Origin: Granulicella sp. L60
Lineage (GTDB): Bacteria; Acidobacteriota; Terriglobia; Terriglobales; Acidobacteriaceae
Length of the DNA stretch: 64,000 bases
NCBI RefSeq assembly: GCF_009765825.1
Contig: NZ_LMUR01000004.1
Coordinates: 124,001 to 188,000, forward strand
Direction of reading: 5' to 3'
Translations under genes and position numbers: made by a program
The notes under the pieces: model-generated
What the model saw: the letters and a program-made list of their open reading frames with translations, nothing else
Told to the model about the DNA's origin: nothing
The model's database searches: none
Shown here: piece after piece, positions 28,540 through 36,788 of the stretch
How positions within the stretch are numbered: position 1 is the stretch's first letter
How the letters are laid out: every line of letters begins with the position of its first letter

Positions 28540-29511
28540 ATGGCTCGTTATCTCATCACAGGAATCGCCGGCTTCATCGGCTCATCTCTCGCCCACGCGC
28601 TCGTAGAGCAAGGGCACGAAGTCAGCGGCATCGACAACCTCTCCACCGGCAACCTCGAAAATCTCGCCGACATCCGGCACTCCGTCTCCTTCCAGCAGAT
28701 GGACCTCCAGGATGCCGCCGGTCTCAAATCCGCCTGCCAAGGCATCGACTACGTCCTCCACCAGGGCGCCCTCGCCTCCGTCCCGCGCTCCGTCAAAGAT
28801 CCCCTCAGCTCCCACGAGTCCAACATCAACGGCACCCTCAACCTCCTCATCGCCGCCCGCGACGCCAAGGTCCGCCGCATCGTCTACGCCGCATCCTCCT
28901 CGGCCTACGGCGACCAGCCCACCCAGCCCAAGCAGGAGGACATGCTCCCCCGCCCACTCTCTCCTTACGCCGTCCAGAAGCTCACCTGCGAGTACTACAT
29001 CCAGTCCTTCTACCGCGCCTATGGCCTCGAGGGCGTCTGCCTCCGCTACTTCAACATCTTCGGCCCCCGCCAGGCCGCCGACTCGCCCTACTCCGGCGTC
29101 ATCGCCCAGTTCACGTTCAAGATGATGGCCGGCGAAACCCCCACCATCTTCGGCGACGGCCTCACCAGCCGCGACTTCAACTACGTCGACAACGCTGTCA
29201 GCGCCAACCTCCTCGCCTGCCTCGCACCCAGCGAAGTAGCCACCGGCCGCGTCTTCAACATCGGCACCGGCAAAAGCCACACCCTCAACGAGGTCTACGC
29301 CACCATCGCCGAGCACCTCGGCTTCACCGCCAAGCCCATCTACGGCCCTCCCCGCGAAGGCGACATCCAGCACTCCCTCGCCGACATCACCCGAGCCACC
29401 ACCGAACTCGGCTACCAGCCCAGGGCTCACTTCCACGAAGGGCTGAAGAAGACCGTCGCCTGGTACGTGGAAGAAAAAGATAAAAAGCAGTCAGCCGTTC
29501 TCCAGTCCTGA
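28540..29511 (+). CDS. UDP-N-acetylglucosamine/galactosamine 4-epimerase-like SDR
   Basis: The protein has 323 residues and is an extended short-chain dehydrogenase. TGIAGFIGSS (7-16) binds NAD, SSSAYGD gives the catalytic serine region, and YAVQK holds the Tyr-x3-Lys pair. The segment ALASVPRSVKDP is typical of the WbpP/Gne group that interconverts UDP-GlcNAc and UDP-GalNAc. A GGAGG site precedes the ATG. With the divergent dehydrogenase it would supply UDP-GalNAcA. An alternative is a UDP-glucuronate or UDP-glucose epimerase. Confidence 0.84.
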   Translation: MARYLITGIAGFIGSSLAHALVEQGHEVSGIDNLSTGNLENLADIRHSVSFQQMDLQDAAGLKSACQGIDYVLHQGALASVPRSVKDPLSSHESNINGTLNLLIAARDAKVRRIVYAASSSAYGDQPTQPKQEDMLPRPLSPYAVQKLTCEYYIQSFYRAYGLEGVCLRYFNIFGPRQAADSPYSGVIAQFTFKMMAGETPTIFGDGLTSRDFNYVDNAVSANLLACLAPSEVATGRVFNIGTGKSHTLNEVYATIAEHLGFTAKPIYGPPREGDIQHSLADITRATTELGYQPRAHFHEGLKKTVAWYVEEKDKKQSAVLQS

Positions 29512-29560
29512 CCGCAGCAGTTCACCCACGCAAAACCCAAAGCTCGTCTTAAAAGAAAAA

Positions 29561-29593
29561 GGTGAGTAGGAAGTTTTTACCTTCCTACTCACC
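29561..29593 (-). terminator. Terminator of the first PEP-CTERM gene
   Basis: Perfect 13-bp arms (29561-29573, 29581-29593). On the minus strand the hairpin is followed by a run of T with one C, placed 64 bp after the PEP-CTERM stop codon. Confidence 0.85.
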
Positions 29594-29656
29594 AAAGTAC
29601 GACTGCATGGTCGCCATCAAGCTCTACCTACCTCCGATGGCGAATCTTTCAAAAAA

Positions 29657-30361
29657 CTAAGCCGCCGAACGCATCCGGCGAAACAGCGCGCCCGCAGAAC
29701 CCATCAGACCGGTTCCCAGCAGCAGCAGCGTGTTTGGCTCAGGCGTCGGTGCCGACGGATCTTCCGTGATGTTACCGGCGAAGTCCAGACCCATATCGAT
29801 GCTGTTCGTCTGTTTGACCAGGAACGTCAACGAATGTTCGCCGCTGCCCAGAAGCGCAAGCACCGAAGGATCGGTGAGGTTCGTGATCGTGTCCACAACC
29901 GTGCAGTTAGGCTCGTTGTTCTGGCATGTGCTGTTGCCACCCGCCGCATAGGTAAAGAGAGGATCCGCAGTATTGCCGTCCAGCAGGACTTCAACCGTAT
30001 CGTCAGCCAGAACGCTCAGGCTGAATGCAGTTGCAGCGCCGGTCAGATCGAAGCTGGTAGAGAACGTGTAAACGCCGTTCGGTGCGTAGTGACCACCCGG
30101 CTGGCTTCCCTCCGGTGTCGTCGGACCAGTCTGGCCATACGAGACCCAGCTCGAAACACCGGTCAGTTCGCCATTCCAAACCGTACCTGGCGAGATGTTG
30201 ACGGTGCCTCCCGAGGCCCCATACACAACGGACGTGTTTGAATTCCCCTGGTTGGATTGACCCGTTCCATAGCTCCCAATTTGAATGGAATCGGCAGACG
30301 CGAAAGCGGTCGTCATCACAGCAACCGCTCCCAAGGCAGAAAGCTTCGAATAAAGTTTCAT
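29657..30361 (-). CDS. PEP-CTERM sorting-domain protein
   Basis: The protein has 234 residues. The start ATG follows an AGGAGG site by 5 nt. A signal peptide (1-23, ending AFASA) leads to a Gly/Ser/Thr-rich extracellular domain, and the last 28 residues are a PEP-CTERM tail: PEPNTLLLLGTGLMGSAG, then basic RRMRS. Exosortases recognise this tail, cleave it and export the protein. It is a paralog of the neighbour at 30,734, with matching signal and tail. The EpsI and PrsT genes at the window start are part of the same system. The function of the domain between signal and tail is unknown. Confidence 0.9.
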   Translation of the reverse strand: MKLYSKLSALGAVAVMTTAFASADSIQIGSYGTGQSNQGNSNTSVVYGASGGTVNISPGTVWNGELTGVSSWVSYGQTGPTTPEGSQPGGHYAPNGVYTFSTSFDLTGAATAFSLSVLADDTVEVLLDGNTADPLFTYAAGGNSTCQNNEPNCTVVDTITNLTDPSVLALLGSGEHSLTFLVKQTNSIDMGLDFAGNITEDPSAPTPEPNTLLLLGTGLMGSAGALFRRMRSAA

Positions 30362-30568
30362 TTGTTCCTCCTGAATTTCCGCATAAAGCGGGTTACTGTA
30401 TTCGCTATCTACCGCAGAACGTACATGGCCCTCTCAACTGAAGATCTGGTTGAATTTGCGTCGAGATTGCTTCCTGCTGCAGAACATCGTTTGCCTTACT
30501 AAAGGCACGTTAAAGACCAAACAAAAGATCACGCGATTTATGCACTTAGCTGTGCACAAAAAGAGAAT

Positions 30569-30586
30569 TGTGCAAATGATTGCCCA
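30569..30586 (-). promoter_or_regulatory. Promoter-like motif shared by the two PEP-CTERM genes (copy 1)
   Basis: On the minus strand it reads TGGGCAATCATTTGCACA. It lies 207 nt before the start codon and resembles a sigma-54 -24/-12 pattern (TGG, then TTGCA at correct spacing). The second gene has TGAGCAAAAGATTGCACA at 206 nt. Confidence 0.4.
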
Positions 30587-30633
30587 CCAAAGTAGAAAAC
30601 TTATAGCCAATTGGGTCGCGTTAAGCGCATAAA

Positions 30634-30666
30634 AGTGGGTGTGAAGGAAATTCCTTCACACCCACT
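30634..30666 (-). terminator. Terminator of the second PEP-CTERM gene
   Basis: Perfect 15-bp arms around a 3-nt loop. On the minus strand it is followed by TTTTATG. It lies 67 bp after the stop codon at 30,734, inside the 372-bp gap that also holds the upstream region of the first gene. Confidence 0.8.
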
Positions 30667-30733
30667 CGAAGTTGCAACTATTGCCTAATCCGTCTTCAGA
30701 GCTCCCGACACCGAGGTCGGATCAGACAATGAG

Positions 30734-31435
30734 TTACGCAGCCGAACGCATCCGGCGGAACAGTGCACCAGCAGAACCGATGAGGCCGGTTCCAAGCAGG
30801 AGCAGGGTGTTCGGCTCAGGCGTCGTGGCAGTCGTGTAATCCAGACCCTGGTAGTTCGAGTTGCTCTGGTTCACAACGAAGGTCAGAACGTTCGTTCCGC
30901 CCGCATCCCAGCCAGCAGTCGAACTGCCGAAGTCGATCGTGTCAACAGCGGTGCAGGTAGGCAGACCCGAAGAGCAGTGGGTGTTTGCTCCGACTGGATC
31001 AGCCGTCAGGATCTCCGTACCGTTCAGGAAGACCGAGGTGGTATCGTCTGCCATCACGGAGAGGAGCTCGCTCACAGAGCCGGTGGGTGCTGTGAACGTC
31101 GTCTGGTAGGTATAGAAGCCATTCTTGTCGAAGAGATTGCCGTGCTCTCCGCCCGTCGGGCTCGAGTTAGGATCGTAGGAGATCCAGCTTGAGCTGCCCA
31201 GCGGAGCCGACCAGTCGGTACCAGGCGTAACAGTGGTCGTGGAGTTGAGCGTAGCCAGCTTGCCCTGGTTGTTCTGACCATTGATGATCGTCGGGGTACC
31301 GGTCGCCGTGGTGCTGAAGCCCTGATAGGTTGTGGTGGAGACGCCGCTGGCAAGGGTTACCGTATCGGCAGACGCGAAAGCGGTCGTGAGTACGAGAACC
31401 GCTCCCAAAGCAGAAATCTTCGAGTAAAGCTTCAT
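30734..31435 (-). CDS. PEP-CTERM sorting-domain protein
   Basis: The start at 31435 is chosen because AGGAGG lies 7 nt before the ATG and a signal peptide (MKLYSKISALGAVLVLTTAFASA) begins there; this gives 233 residues. The mature part is Thr/Ser/Gly-rich with two cysteines. The tail PEPNTLLLLGTGLIGSAG plus RRMRS is nearly identical to that of the neighbouring gene. It is an expected exosortase substrate on the cell surface. The two genes are tandem duplicates that have diverged strongly in the middle but little at both ends. Confidence 0.9.
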   Translation of the reverse strand: MKLYSKISALGAVLVLTTAFASADTVTLASGVSTTTYQGFSTTATGTPTIINGQNNQGKLATLNSTTTVTPGTDWSAPLGSSSWISYDPNSSPTGGEHGNLFDKNGFYTYQTTFTAPTGSVSELLSVMADDTTSVFLNGTEILTADPVGANTHCSSGLPTCTAVDTIDFGSSTAGWDAGGTNVLTFVVNQSNSNYQGLDYTTATTPEPNTLLLLGTGLIGSAGALFRRMRSAA

Positions 31436-31641
31436 TGTATTTCCTCCTGAATATTCCGCGTAAAGCGGGTCGTTCCTAACGGCTGCCTGCTGCAGATGCG
31501 TACATGACACCCCTCAGTGGGACCTGGATACATTGAGGAGTTCCTACTGCTGCAGTTGATCGTGCACTCTCCTAATAGCATCCCGACGGCCAAACTGAAA
31601 CTACTGAGCATCAACGAGTTAGCGGCAACCATCGCAGAAAA

Positions 31642-31659
31642 TGTGCAATCTTTTGCTCA
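31642..31659 (-). promoter_or_regulatory. Promoter-like motif shared by the two PEP-CTERM genes (copy 2)
   Basis: On the minus strand it reads TGAGCAAAAGATTGCACA, 206 nt before the start codon, matching the copy at 30,569 in position and in the TTGCACA end. Confidence 0.4.
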
Positions 31660-31706
31660 GGAAACGGACGGAAAAGGAAGGGACTTTCCTAATTTGCCAA
31701 AGCAAA

Positions 31707-31722
31707 GATCCCGATCGGGATC
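31707..31722. promoter_or_regulatory. 16-bp perfect palindrome, possible operator
   Basis: GATCCCGATCGGGATC lies in the divergent 434-bp region between the PEP-CTERM gene and the TPR protein gene, 148 bp before the latter. It looks like a dimeric regulator site; the regulator is unknown. Confidence 0.3.
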
Positions 31723-31869
31723 AATATCACTTCTGTGTCATCTCCCTGTCATGCTCCTGACATCGAACTGCTCGTCTGCATCTCAACATGCAGTAGCAAA
31801 TCGCCTCACGGACGCTCGCGGACCGTCAAATTTACCCACAACCAGGCTCTATAAGGTAAAAAGGAAATA

Positions 31870-32748
31870 ATGTTCCACACCCTTCGGCTCTCGTCCACAC
31901 CGCGGCCCGCAGCCCGATCCACTTGGCAGCGCCGCCTCCCCGCTCTCCTCATCCTGCTTTGGCTCTCGGCTCCGCTCTTCGCCAGCGGGCCGCTCACGGG
32001 CACCCCACTCAACGACGGCTACTACGACCTTTACAATCTCAACTTCGCTGGCGCCCACGTCCACTTCCAGCAATGGATGGCCGCCCACCCCGAAGACCCC
32101 CTCGGACCCGCCTCCGACGCCGCCGCCTACATCTTCACCGAGTTCGATCGCCTCGGCGTCCTCGACATCGAGCTCTTCTCCGACGACGACCGGTTCATGT
32201 CCCGAAAACGCCCCGACATCGACCCCGTCCTGAAACAGGGCTTCAACGACCGCGCCGACCAGTCCGACCGCCTCGCCGACGCCGCCCTCCAGCGCAACCC
32301 CAACGACGCCAACGCCCTCTACGTCAAAGCCGTCGTCTCCGGCATGCGCGCCGACTGGTCCTCCCTCATCGACCGCCACGAGTACGGAGCCTTCAAATAC
32401 AGTGAGTTAGCCAGTAAGTACGCCAAGCAGGCTCTCGCCCTCAACCCCACCCTCTACGACGCCAACCTCGCCGTCGGCATCGAGAACTATATGCTCAGCC
32501 TCAAGGCCGCCCCCATCCGCTGGTTCCTCGGAATGGCCGGCGCAGGCACCAACAAGGCCGAGGGAGTTCGCCTCCTCAAGCTCACCGCCGACCAGGGCCA
32601 CTATCTCGCCCCCTTCGCCCGTCTCATGCTCGCCGTCGGGGAGCTCCGCGACGGCCACACCCAGCAGGGCAAAGAGATCCTCATCAGCCTGTCCAAAGAG
32701 TTCCCCCAGAACACCCTCTACCAACGCCAGATCGCCCGCCTCCACTAG
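31870..32748 (+). CDS. Exported TPR-like protein of unknown function
   Basis: The protein has 292 residues. An AAGGAAA site precedes the ATG. A signal-like hydrophobic stretch (about 23-38, ALLILLWLSAPLFAS) follows a basic start. The remainder is helical with degenerate TPR units around residues 60-80, 135-150 and 175-200 (for example ASKYAKQALALNPTLYDANLAVG). It probably acts in the periplasm as a protein-binding scaffold. It precedes the type III polyketide synthase gene in the same direction by 156 bp, but a functional link is not shown. Confidence 0.65.
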   Translation: MFHTLRLSSTPRPAARSTWQRRLPALLILLWLSAPLFASGPLTGTPLNDGYYDLYNLNFAGAHVHFQQWMAAHPEDPLGPASDAAAYIFTEFDRLGVLDIELFSDDDRFMSRKRPDIDPVLKQGFNDRADQSDRLADAALQRNPNDANALYVKAVVSGMRADWSSLIDRHEYGAFKYSELASKYAKQALALNPTLYDANLAVGIENYMLSLKAAPIRWFLGMAGAGTNKAEGVRLLKLTADQGHYLAPFARLMLAVGELRDGHTQQGKEILISLSKEFPQNTLYQRQIARLH

Positions 32749-32904
32749 CACCATGGTCAATATTCAACACCGATGGACCTTCAACGTGTACCTTTAACCA
32801 ATCGCCCTGTTCAGAGCCCTGTGCCCGCAGCGCGCACTATTGTCTAACGCCATTTCAGTTTTAATGTAACTTCATCTCGATCACCACAAAGGGTTCTCAT
32901 AAGC

Positions 32905-33984
32905 ATGCGTATTGCATCTGTCGGCACAGCCTATCCACCTCATCGCTACTCTCAGGCAGCAATCGCAGAAGCACTTACGGCGCGCTGGCAGGACCGAATG
33001 GAAGAACCTCGTCTCATCAATCGCCTCTTCGTCAACTGCGGCGTTGACTTCCGTAATCTCGTCTTCCCCCTCGACGTCTACGAAAACCTCTCCGGCTTCG
33101 GTCCCACCAACGACGCCTGGATCATCGCCGCCGTCGAACTCGGCCAGGAGGCCGTCACCAAGGCCCTCGCCCGCGTCAACCTCGGCCCCAAAGACATCTC
33201 CGCCATCTTCTTCGCCTCCGTCACCGGCATCGCCAGCCCCACCATCGACGCCCGCCTCATTAACTTGATGCCCTTCCCCACCTCCGTCAAGCGCACCCCC
33301 ATCTTCGGCCTCGGCTGCGTCGCCGGAGCCGCAGGCATCTCCCGTGCCTCCGACTACGTCCGCGCCTTCCCCGACCAGTACGCCCTGCTCCTCTCCGTCG
33401 AGCTCTGCTCCCTCACCTGGCAGGACAACGACCAGTCCATCGCCAACCTCATCTCCTGCGGCCTCTTCGGCGACGGAGCCGCCGCCGTCGTCATCGCCGG
33501 TGCCAACACCCCCCTCGCCAAGCGCGAAGGCTGCACCACCTGCCTCGCCGGCCCCCGCATCCTCGACACCCGCTCCACCTTCTACCGTCACACCCAGCAC
33601 ATCATGGGCTGGGACATCGGCGACATGGGCTTCAAGATCGTCCTCTCCCCCGACGTCCCCAAGGTCGTCAACGAACACCTCCGCGGCAACGTCGAGGCCT
33701 TTCTCTCCGACAACGGCCTCTCTCTCGGCGACATCTCCAGCTACATCTTCCACTCCGGCGGCCCCAAGGTCCTCGAAGCCATGGAGACCACCCTCAACCT
33801 CCCCGAGAACGCCCTCGAACCCTCCTGGCGCAGCCTCCGCGAGGTCGGCAACCTCTCCGCAGCCTCCGTGCTCGCCGTCCTCGAAGACGTCCTCGTCAAC
33901 GATCCCGGCAAGCCCGGCACCTATAGCATCCTCGCCGCCATGGGACCCGCCTTCTGCTCGGAGCTTGTCCTCCTCCAGTGGTAA
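32905..33984 (+). CDS. Type III polyketide synthase
   Basis: The protein has 359 residues, the normal length for chalcone-synthase-like enzymes. The catalytic triad is visible: Cys138 in FGLGCVAG, His283 in IFHSGGPK and Asn316 in VGNLSAAS. Bacterial members condense a fatty acyl starter with malonyl-CoA to make alkylresorcinols or alkylpyrones, or form phloroglucinol or tetrahydroxynaphthalene. The following FAD oxidoreductase, ACP and KAS genes suggest a phenolic-lipid-type product. The start ATG lacks a strong ribosome binding site. A strong terminator follows, so it may be a single-gene transcript. Confidence 0.9.
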   Translation: MRIASVGTAYPPHRYSQAAIAEALTARWQDRMEEPRLINRLFVNCGVDFRNLVFPLDVYENLSGFGPTNDAWIIAAVELGQEAVTKALARVNLGPKDISAIFFASVTGIASPTIDARLINLMPFPTSVKRTPIFGLGCVAGAAGISRASDYVRAFPDQYALLLSVELCSLTWQDNDQSIANLISCGLFGDGAAAVVIAGANTPLAKREGCTTCLAGPRILDTRSTFYRHTQHIMGWDIGDMGFKIVLSPDVPKVVNEHLRGNVEAFLSDNGLSLGDISSYIFHSGGPKVLEAMETTLNLPENALEPSWRSLREVGNLSAASVLAVLEDVLVNDPGKPGTYSILAAMGPAFCSELVLLQW

Positions 33985-34027
33985 CCAAGCCGTAAACCTC
34001 AAACCCAGCACCCGTTTCGCTGCTGCC

Positions 34028-34065
34028 GAAGACCACCTTATCGACGACTCGATAAGGTGGTCTTC
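34028..34065 (+). terminator. Strong terminator after the type III PKS gene
   Basis: Perfect 17-bp arms (34028-34044, 34049-34065) with a 4-nt loop, followed by GATTT, 44 bp after the stop codon. Confidence 0.85.
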
Positions 34066-34164
34066 GATTTAGAGAACAACCTTCTAACTCAGAAAGCAGT
34101 CCTCAAGAAGTAGCCCTCTAGAAGCAGACCTTTAGGGCGTATCAACCTATCCCATCTTGCTTTG

Positions 34165-34345
34165 AGTCCCTTCGCTTGTCATCCCCGCAGGGGATCTGCG
34201 TTTGCCGTTGCAGTTGCCCTTGCCCTTGCCTGTCCTTTTGTTTGTCATCCCGTAGGGATCTGCGGTTGTTCTTGCTCTTGCGGTTGCCTGTCCCTTTGTT
34301 TGTCATCCCGTAGGGATCTGCTTCTGCTTTTGCCTGTTCTTCCTC
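34165..34345. repeat. Second cluster of three GTCATCCC-type palindromic repeats
   Basis: Copies at about 34175-34203, 34240-34266 and 34299-34325 carry the same ATCCC-GGGAT hairpin core and the same TTGCCTGT spacer words as the cluster at 3,105-3,320. Together with the terminator it accounts for most of the 498-bp gap before the FAD oxidoreductase gene. Confidence 0.75.
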
Positions 34346-34482
34346 AAGCCGGACCGCCAACCAGCAAATCGATTCGCCAGCACCCTCCCGTCACACTCTC
34401 GTCATCCGTTTGTCATTTGCTTGTAAGCACCCCCACCCCACCCCATCTGCGGCGTCATACTCTCCATAGGACGTCGTCTTCT

Positions 34483-35622
34483 ATGCACCACCGCACACCC
34501 TCGATCCAGTCAGACGTCGCCATCGTAGGCGCAGGCCCCGCCGGCCTCGCCTGTGCCATCGCCTCCGCCCGCCACGGCCTCAAAGTCGATGTCATCGACG
34601 CCATGCAGCCCTCCATCGACAAAGCCTGCGGCGAAGGCCTCATCCCCGACTCCATCGCAGCCCTCTCCGCCCTCGGCTTCGACCGCAACGAAGACTTCTG
34701 CCCCTTCGAGACCCACCAGCTCCGCGGCATCCGCTTCTTCGGCGCCCCTGCAACCGTCCCAACCATTGTCCAAGCCGTCTTCCCCGGAACACCGGGCCTC
34801 GGCATCCGCCGCACCGTCCTCCACCAGCTCCTGCTCCAGCGCGCCATCCACCTCGGCGTCCGCTTCCACTGGCAAAACTCCGTCCAGGGCATCTCCACTA
34901 CCTCCACCGGCACCCTCATCCAAACCAACCGCCAATCCCTCACTGCCCGCTACCTCGTCGGAGCCGACGGCCACCACTCCCGCATCGCCGCCTGGGCCGG
35001 ACTCACCCAATCGCGTCTCCACTCCCGCCGCATCGGCCTCCGCCAGCACTACACCCTCGCCCCCTGGTCCGACTTCATCGAGGTCTACTGGAGCGACCAC
35101 GGCCAGGCCTACATCACCCCCATCTCTCCCACCGAGATCTGCGTCGCCTTCCTCTCCAACCACAAGCACCCCACCCCCGCCGCCGCCCTCCAGCACTTCC
35201 CCGAGCTCCAGCGCCGCCTCGCCCCCGCCCTCCCCAGCGACACCCCACGCGGCGCCATCACCCTCGGCCGCACCCTCCACCGCGTCACCTCCGGCAACAT
35301 CGCCCTCATCGGCGACGCCTCCGGCTCCGTCGACGCCATCACCGGCGAAGGCCTCTCCCTCTGCTTCCGCCAGGCCGCCGCTCTCTCCCTCGCCCTCAAA
35401 ACCGACAACCTCGCCGCCTACCAGCAAGCCCATCGCCGCATCCAGCGCCTCCCCACCCTCATGTCCCGCACCCTCCTCCTCATGGACCGCCACCCGCGCC
35501 TCCGCACCGTCGCCCTCACCACCTTCCAGCGCCATCCCCGCCTCTTCGAACGCCTCCTTCAGATCCACATCGGCCACACCCCCATCCCTCTCTTCGACCC
35601 CACCCACCTCCTCGCCACCTGA
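34483..35622 (+). CDS. FAD-dependent oxidoreductase / hydroxylase-like
   Basis: The start at ATG 34483 gives 379 residues; the frame is open further upstream but only through the repeat cluster. The N-terminal dinucleotide fold VAIVGAGPAGLACAIASA starts near residue 11, and the second FAD motif GDASGSVDAITGEGLSL lies near residue 280. This is the group that contains geranylgeranyl-reductase-like enzymes and aromatic hydroxylases. Next to a type III PKS, a ring hydroxylase is plausible, as SrsC acts on SrsA products in the Streptomyces srs operon. Reductase of a prenyl or acyl chain is the alternative. Confidence 0.8.
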   Translation: MHHRTPSIQSDVAIVGAGPAGLACAIASARHGLKVDVIDAMQPSIDKACGEGLIPDSIAALSALGFDRNEDFCPFETHQLRGIRFFGAPATVPTIVQAVFPGTPGLGIRRTVLHQLLLQRAIHLGVRFHWQNSVQGISTTSTGTLIQTNRQSLTARYLVGADGHHSRIAAWAGLTQSRLHSRRIGLRQHYTLAPWSDFIEVYWSDHGQAYITPISPTEICVAFLSNHKHPTPAAALQHFPELQRRLAPALPSDTPRGAITLGRTLHRVTSGNIALIGDASGSVDAITGEGLSLCFRQAAALSLALKTDNLAAYQQAHRRIQRLPTLMSRTLLLMDRHPRLRTVALTTFQRHPRLFERLLQIHIGHTPIPLFDPTHLLAT

Positions 35623-35734
35623 CCCCACGCCGCCATACACCTTACCCCCGAAATGCGCCATCCCCACATCTGCACCTTTACAGCGACACAGCCGTCCCTG
35701 TAAGTTGGGATTACCCAAAGGAAGTTGAACTAGC

Positions 35735-35998
35735 ATGGACGACATCTCAACCCGCTGCATCGACATCATCGCCAAATCGAAGAGCATCTCCCCGGACACC
35801 ATCACGCCCGCCAGTACCTTCGACGAACTCAACATCGACTCCCTCGACAAGATCAACATCTCCTTCGAGGTCGAGGAAGCCTTCAACATCGAGATCCCCG
35901 ACGACGCCCTCAACACCCTCAAGACCGTTGGCGACATGATCGACGGCGTCACCCGCCTCACCGCAGCCCATCACTCCACCACCATCTCCACCCACTAG
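35735..35998 (+). CDS. Acyl carrier protein
   Basis: The protein has 87 residues and is acidic. The phosphopantetheine site is DSLD with Ser36, in NIDSLDKINISFEVEEAF, the standard helix II recognition region. It is a stand-alone carrier in the cluster rather than the housekeeping fatty-acid ACP, because no fab genes other than the KAS at 38,950 are near. An AAGGAAG site lies about 11 nt before the ATG. It could hold the fatty acyl or polyketide chain for the KAS, or donate a starter to the type III PKS. Confidence 0.88.
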   Translation: MDDISTRCIDIIAKSKSISPDTITPASTFDELNIDSLDKINISFEVEEAFNIEIPDDALNTLKTVGDMIDGVTRLTAAHHSTTISTH

Positions 35999-36046
35999 AC
36001 ACTGCCTGACAAACTTTCTCTTCTGGCACCCAAGCCTTAGCTTCTA

Positions 36047-36112
36047 GGTACCCCAAGGCTTCAGCCTTGGGTCTCTCAGCCTCGCAAAAAAGGGGCTTCA
36101 GCCCCTAGGGTA
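36047..36112. repeat. GGCTTCAGCC palindromic repeats, copy 2
   Basis: Two palindromes in a row, ACCCCAAGGCTTCAGCCTTG and AGGGGCTTCAGCCCCT, lie in the gap between the ACP and sigma-factor genes. The left part matches 38,752-38,790 closely. Confidence 0.7.
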
Positions 36113-36233
36113 TGCCCTCTTCCCCACCTCCAACGAATCCAAAGCAAGCCACATTCGATTCGCCCGCAATACCCCTCACAAATATTGTCGAGCGAAACCT
36201 GACCCCATCCGTCTGTCCGAGTAGAAGGGACAT

Positions 36234-36788
36234 ATGACGTCGATCGAGGGTTACAGCCTGGTGTTGTCTTCAGCAGAGAGCGCACGACCCGGGACAGACA
36301 TCGCCACTCTCGTAGAGACCTACTCCACGCTTCTCTTCCGCGTCGCTCACTCCGTCCTTCGCAGCCGCTCCGAATCCGAAGACGTCGTTCAGGACGTCTT
36401 CATCCGCGTCCTCGAACATCGCCGATCCCTCGCCACCGTGCGCGACATGCGCGTCTGGCTCATCCGCATCGCATGGAACCTCGCCATCGACCGTCGCCGC
36501 CGCATCCGCCCCGACCAGTTCGACGAACACTTCGCCGAGTCTCTCACCGCACGCAACCTGCCCGCCGACCAGGCACTCGACGAAGCCCAACGCATCTCCT
36601 CCGTTCTGCGCGAACTCGAAAGACTTCCAAGCGCCGAACGCCACGTCCTTCTCCTCTCCGCCATCGAGGAGCTCAGCACCCCCGAGATCGCACAGATCCT
36701 CGGCAAAACCGAATCCGCCATCCGGGCATCGCTCTTTCGCGCACGCACCCGTCTACGCGAGCGCCTGGAGAGAGGAGCCACAGCATGA
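36234..36788 (+). CDS. ECF-type RNA polymerase sigma factor
   Basis: The protein has 184 residues. Region 2 is marked by LLFRVAHSVLRSRSESEDVV and DVFIRVLEHR (about 33-65). Region 4 has LERLPSAERHVLLLSAIEEL and a helix-turn-helix ending ASLFRARTRLRERL. AAGGGA precedes the ATG by 3 nt. The stop codon overlaps the next ATG (ATGA), so it is translationally coupled to the membrane protein that follows, the usual arrangement of an ECF sigma and its anti-sigma. Which promoters it serves is unknown. Confidence 0.9.
   Translation: MTSIEGYSLVLSSAESARPGTDIATLVETYSTLLFRVAHSVLRSRSESEDVVQDVFIRVLEHRRSLATVRDMRVWLIRIAWNLAIDRRRRIRPDQFDEHFAESLTARNLPADQALDEAQRISSVLRELERLPSAERHVLLLSAIEELSTPEIAQILGKTESAIRASLFRARTRLRERLERGATA

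Noticed and set aside
28509..29483. Long Arg/Pro/His-rich frame overlapping the epimerase gene
   Set aside because: It is a shadow of the epimerase in another frame; the composition is typical of GC-rich antisense or offset reading, and the SDR motifs are in the other frame.
34162..34482. Upstream in-frame extension of the FAD oxidoreductase
   Set aside because: It runs through the palindromic repeat cluster and codes for low-complexity Cys/Leu/Ser sequence; the FAD-binding fold begins just after ATG 34483.
34510..35961. 483-codon minus-strand frame opposite the FAD oxidoreductase and ACP
   Set aside because: It is Gly/Glu/Val-rich antisense shadow with no domain and is covered by two real genes.
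36473..36784. Extension of the anti-sigma-like frame into the sigma-factor gene
   Set aside because: The overlap is with an intact sigma factor; the ATGA junction at 36785 is the expected start.
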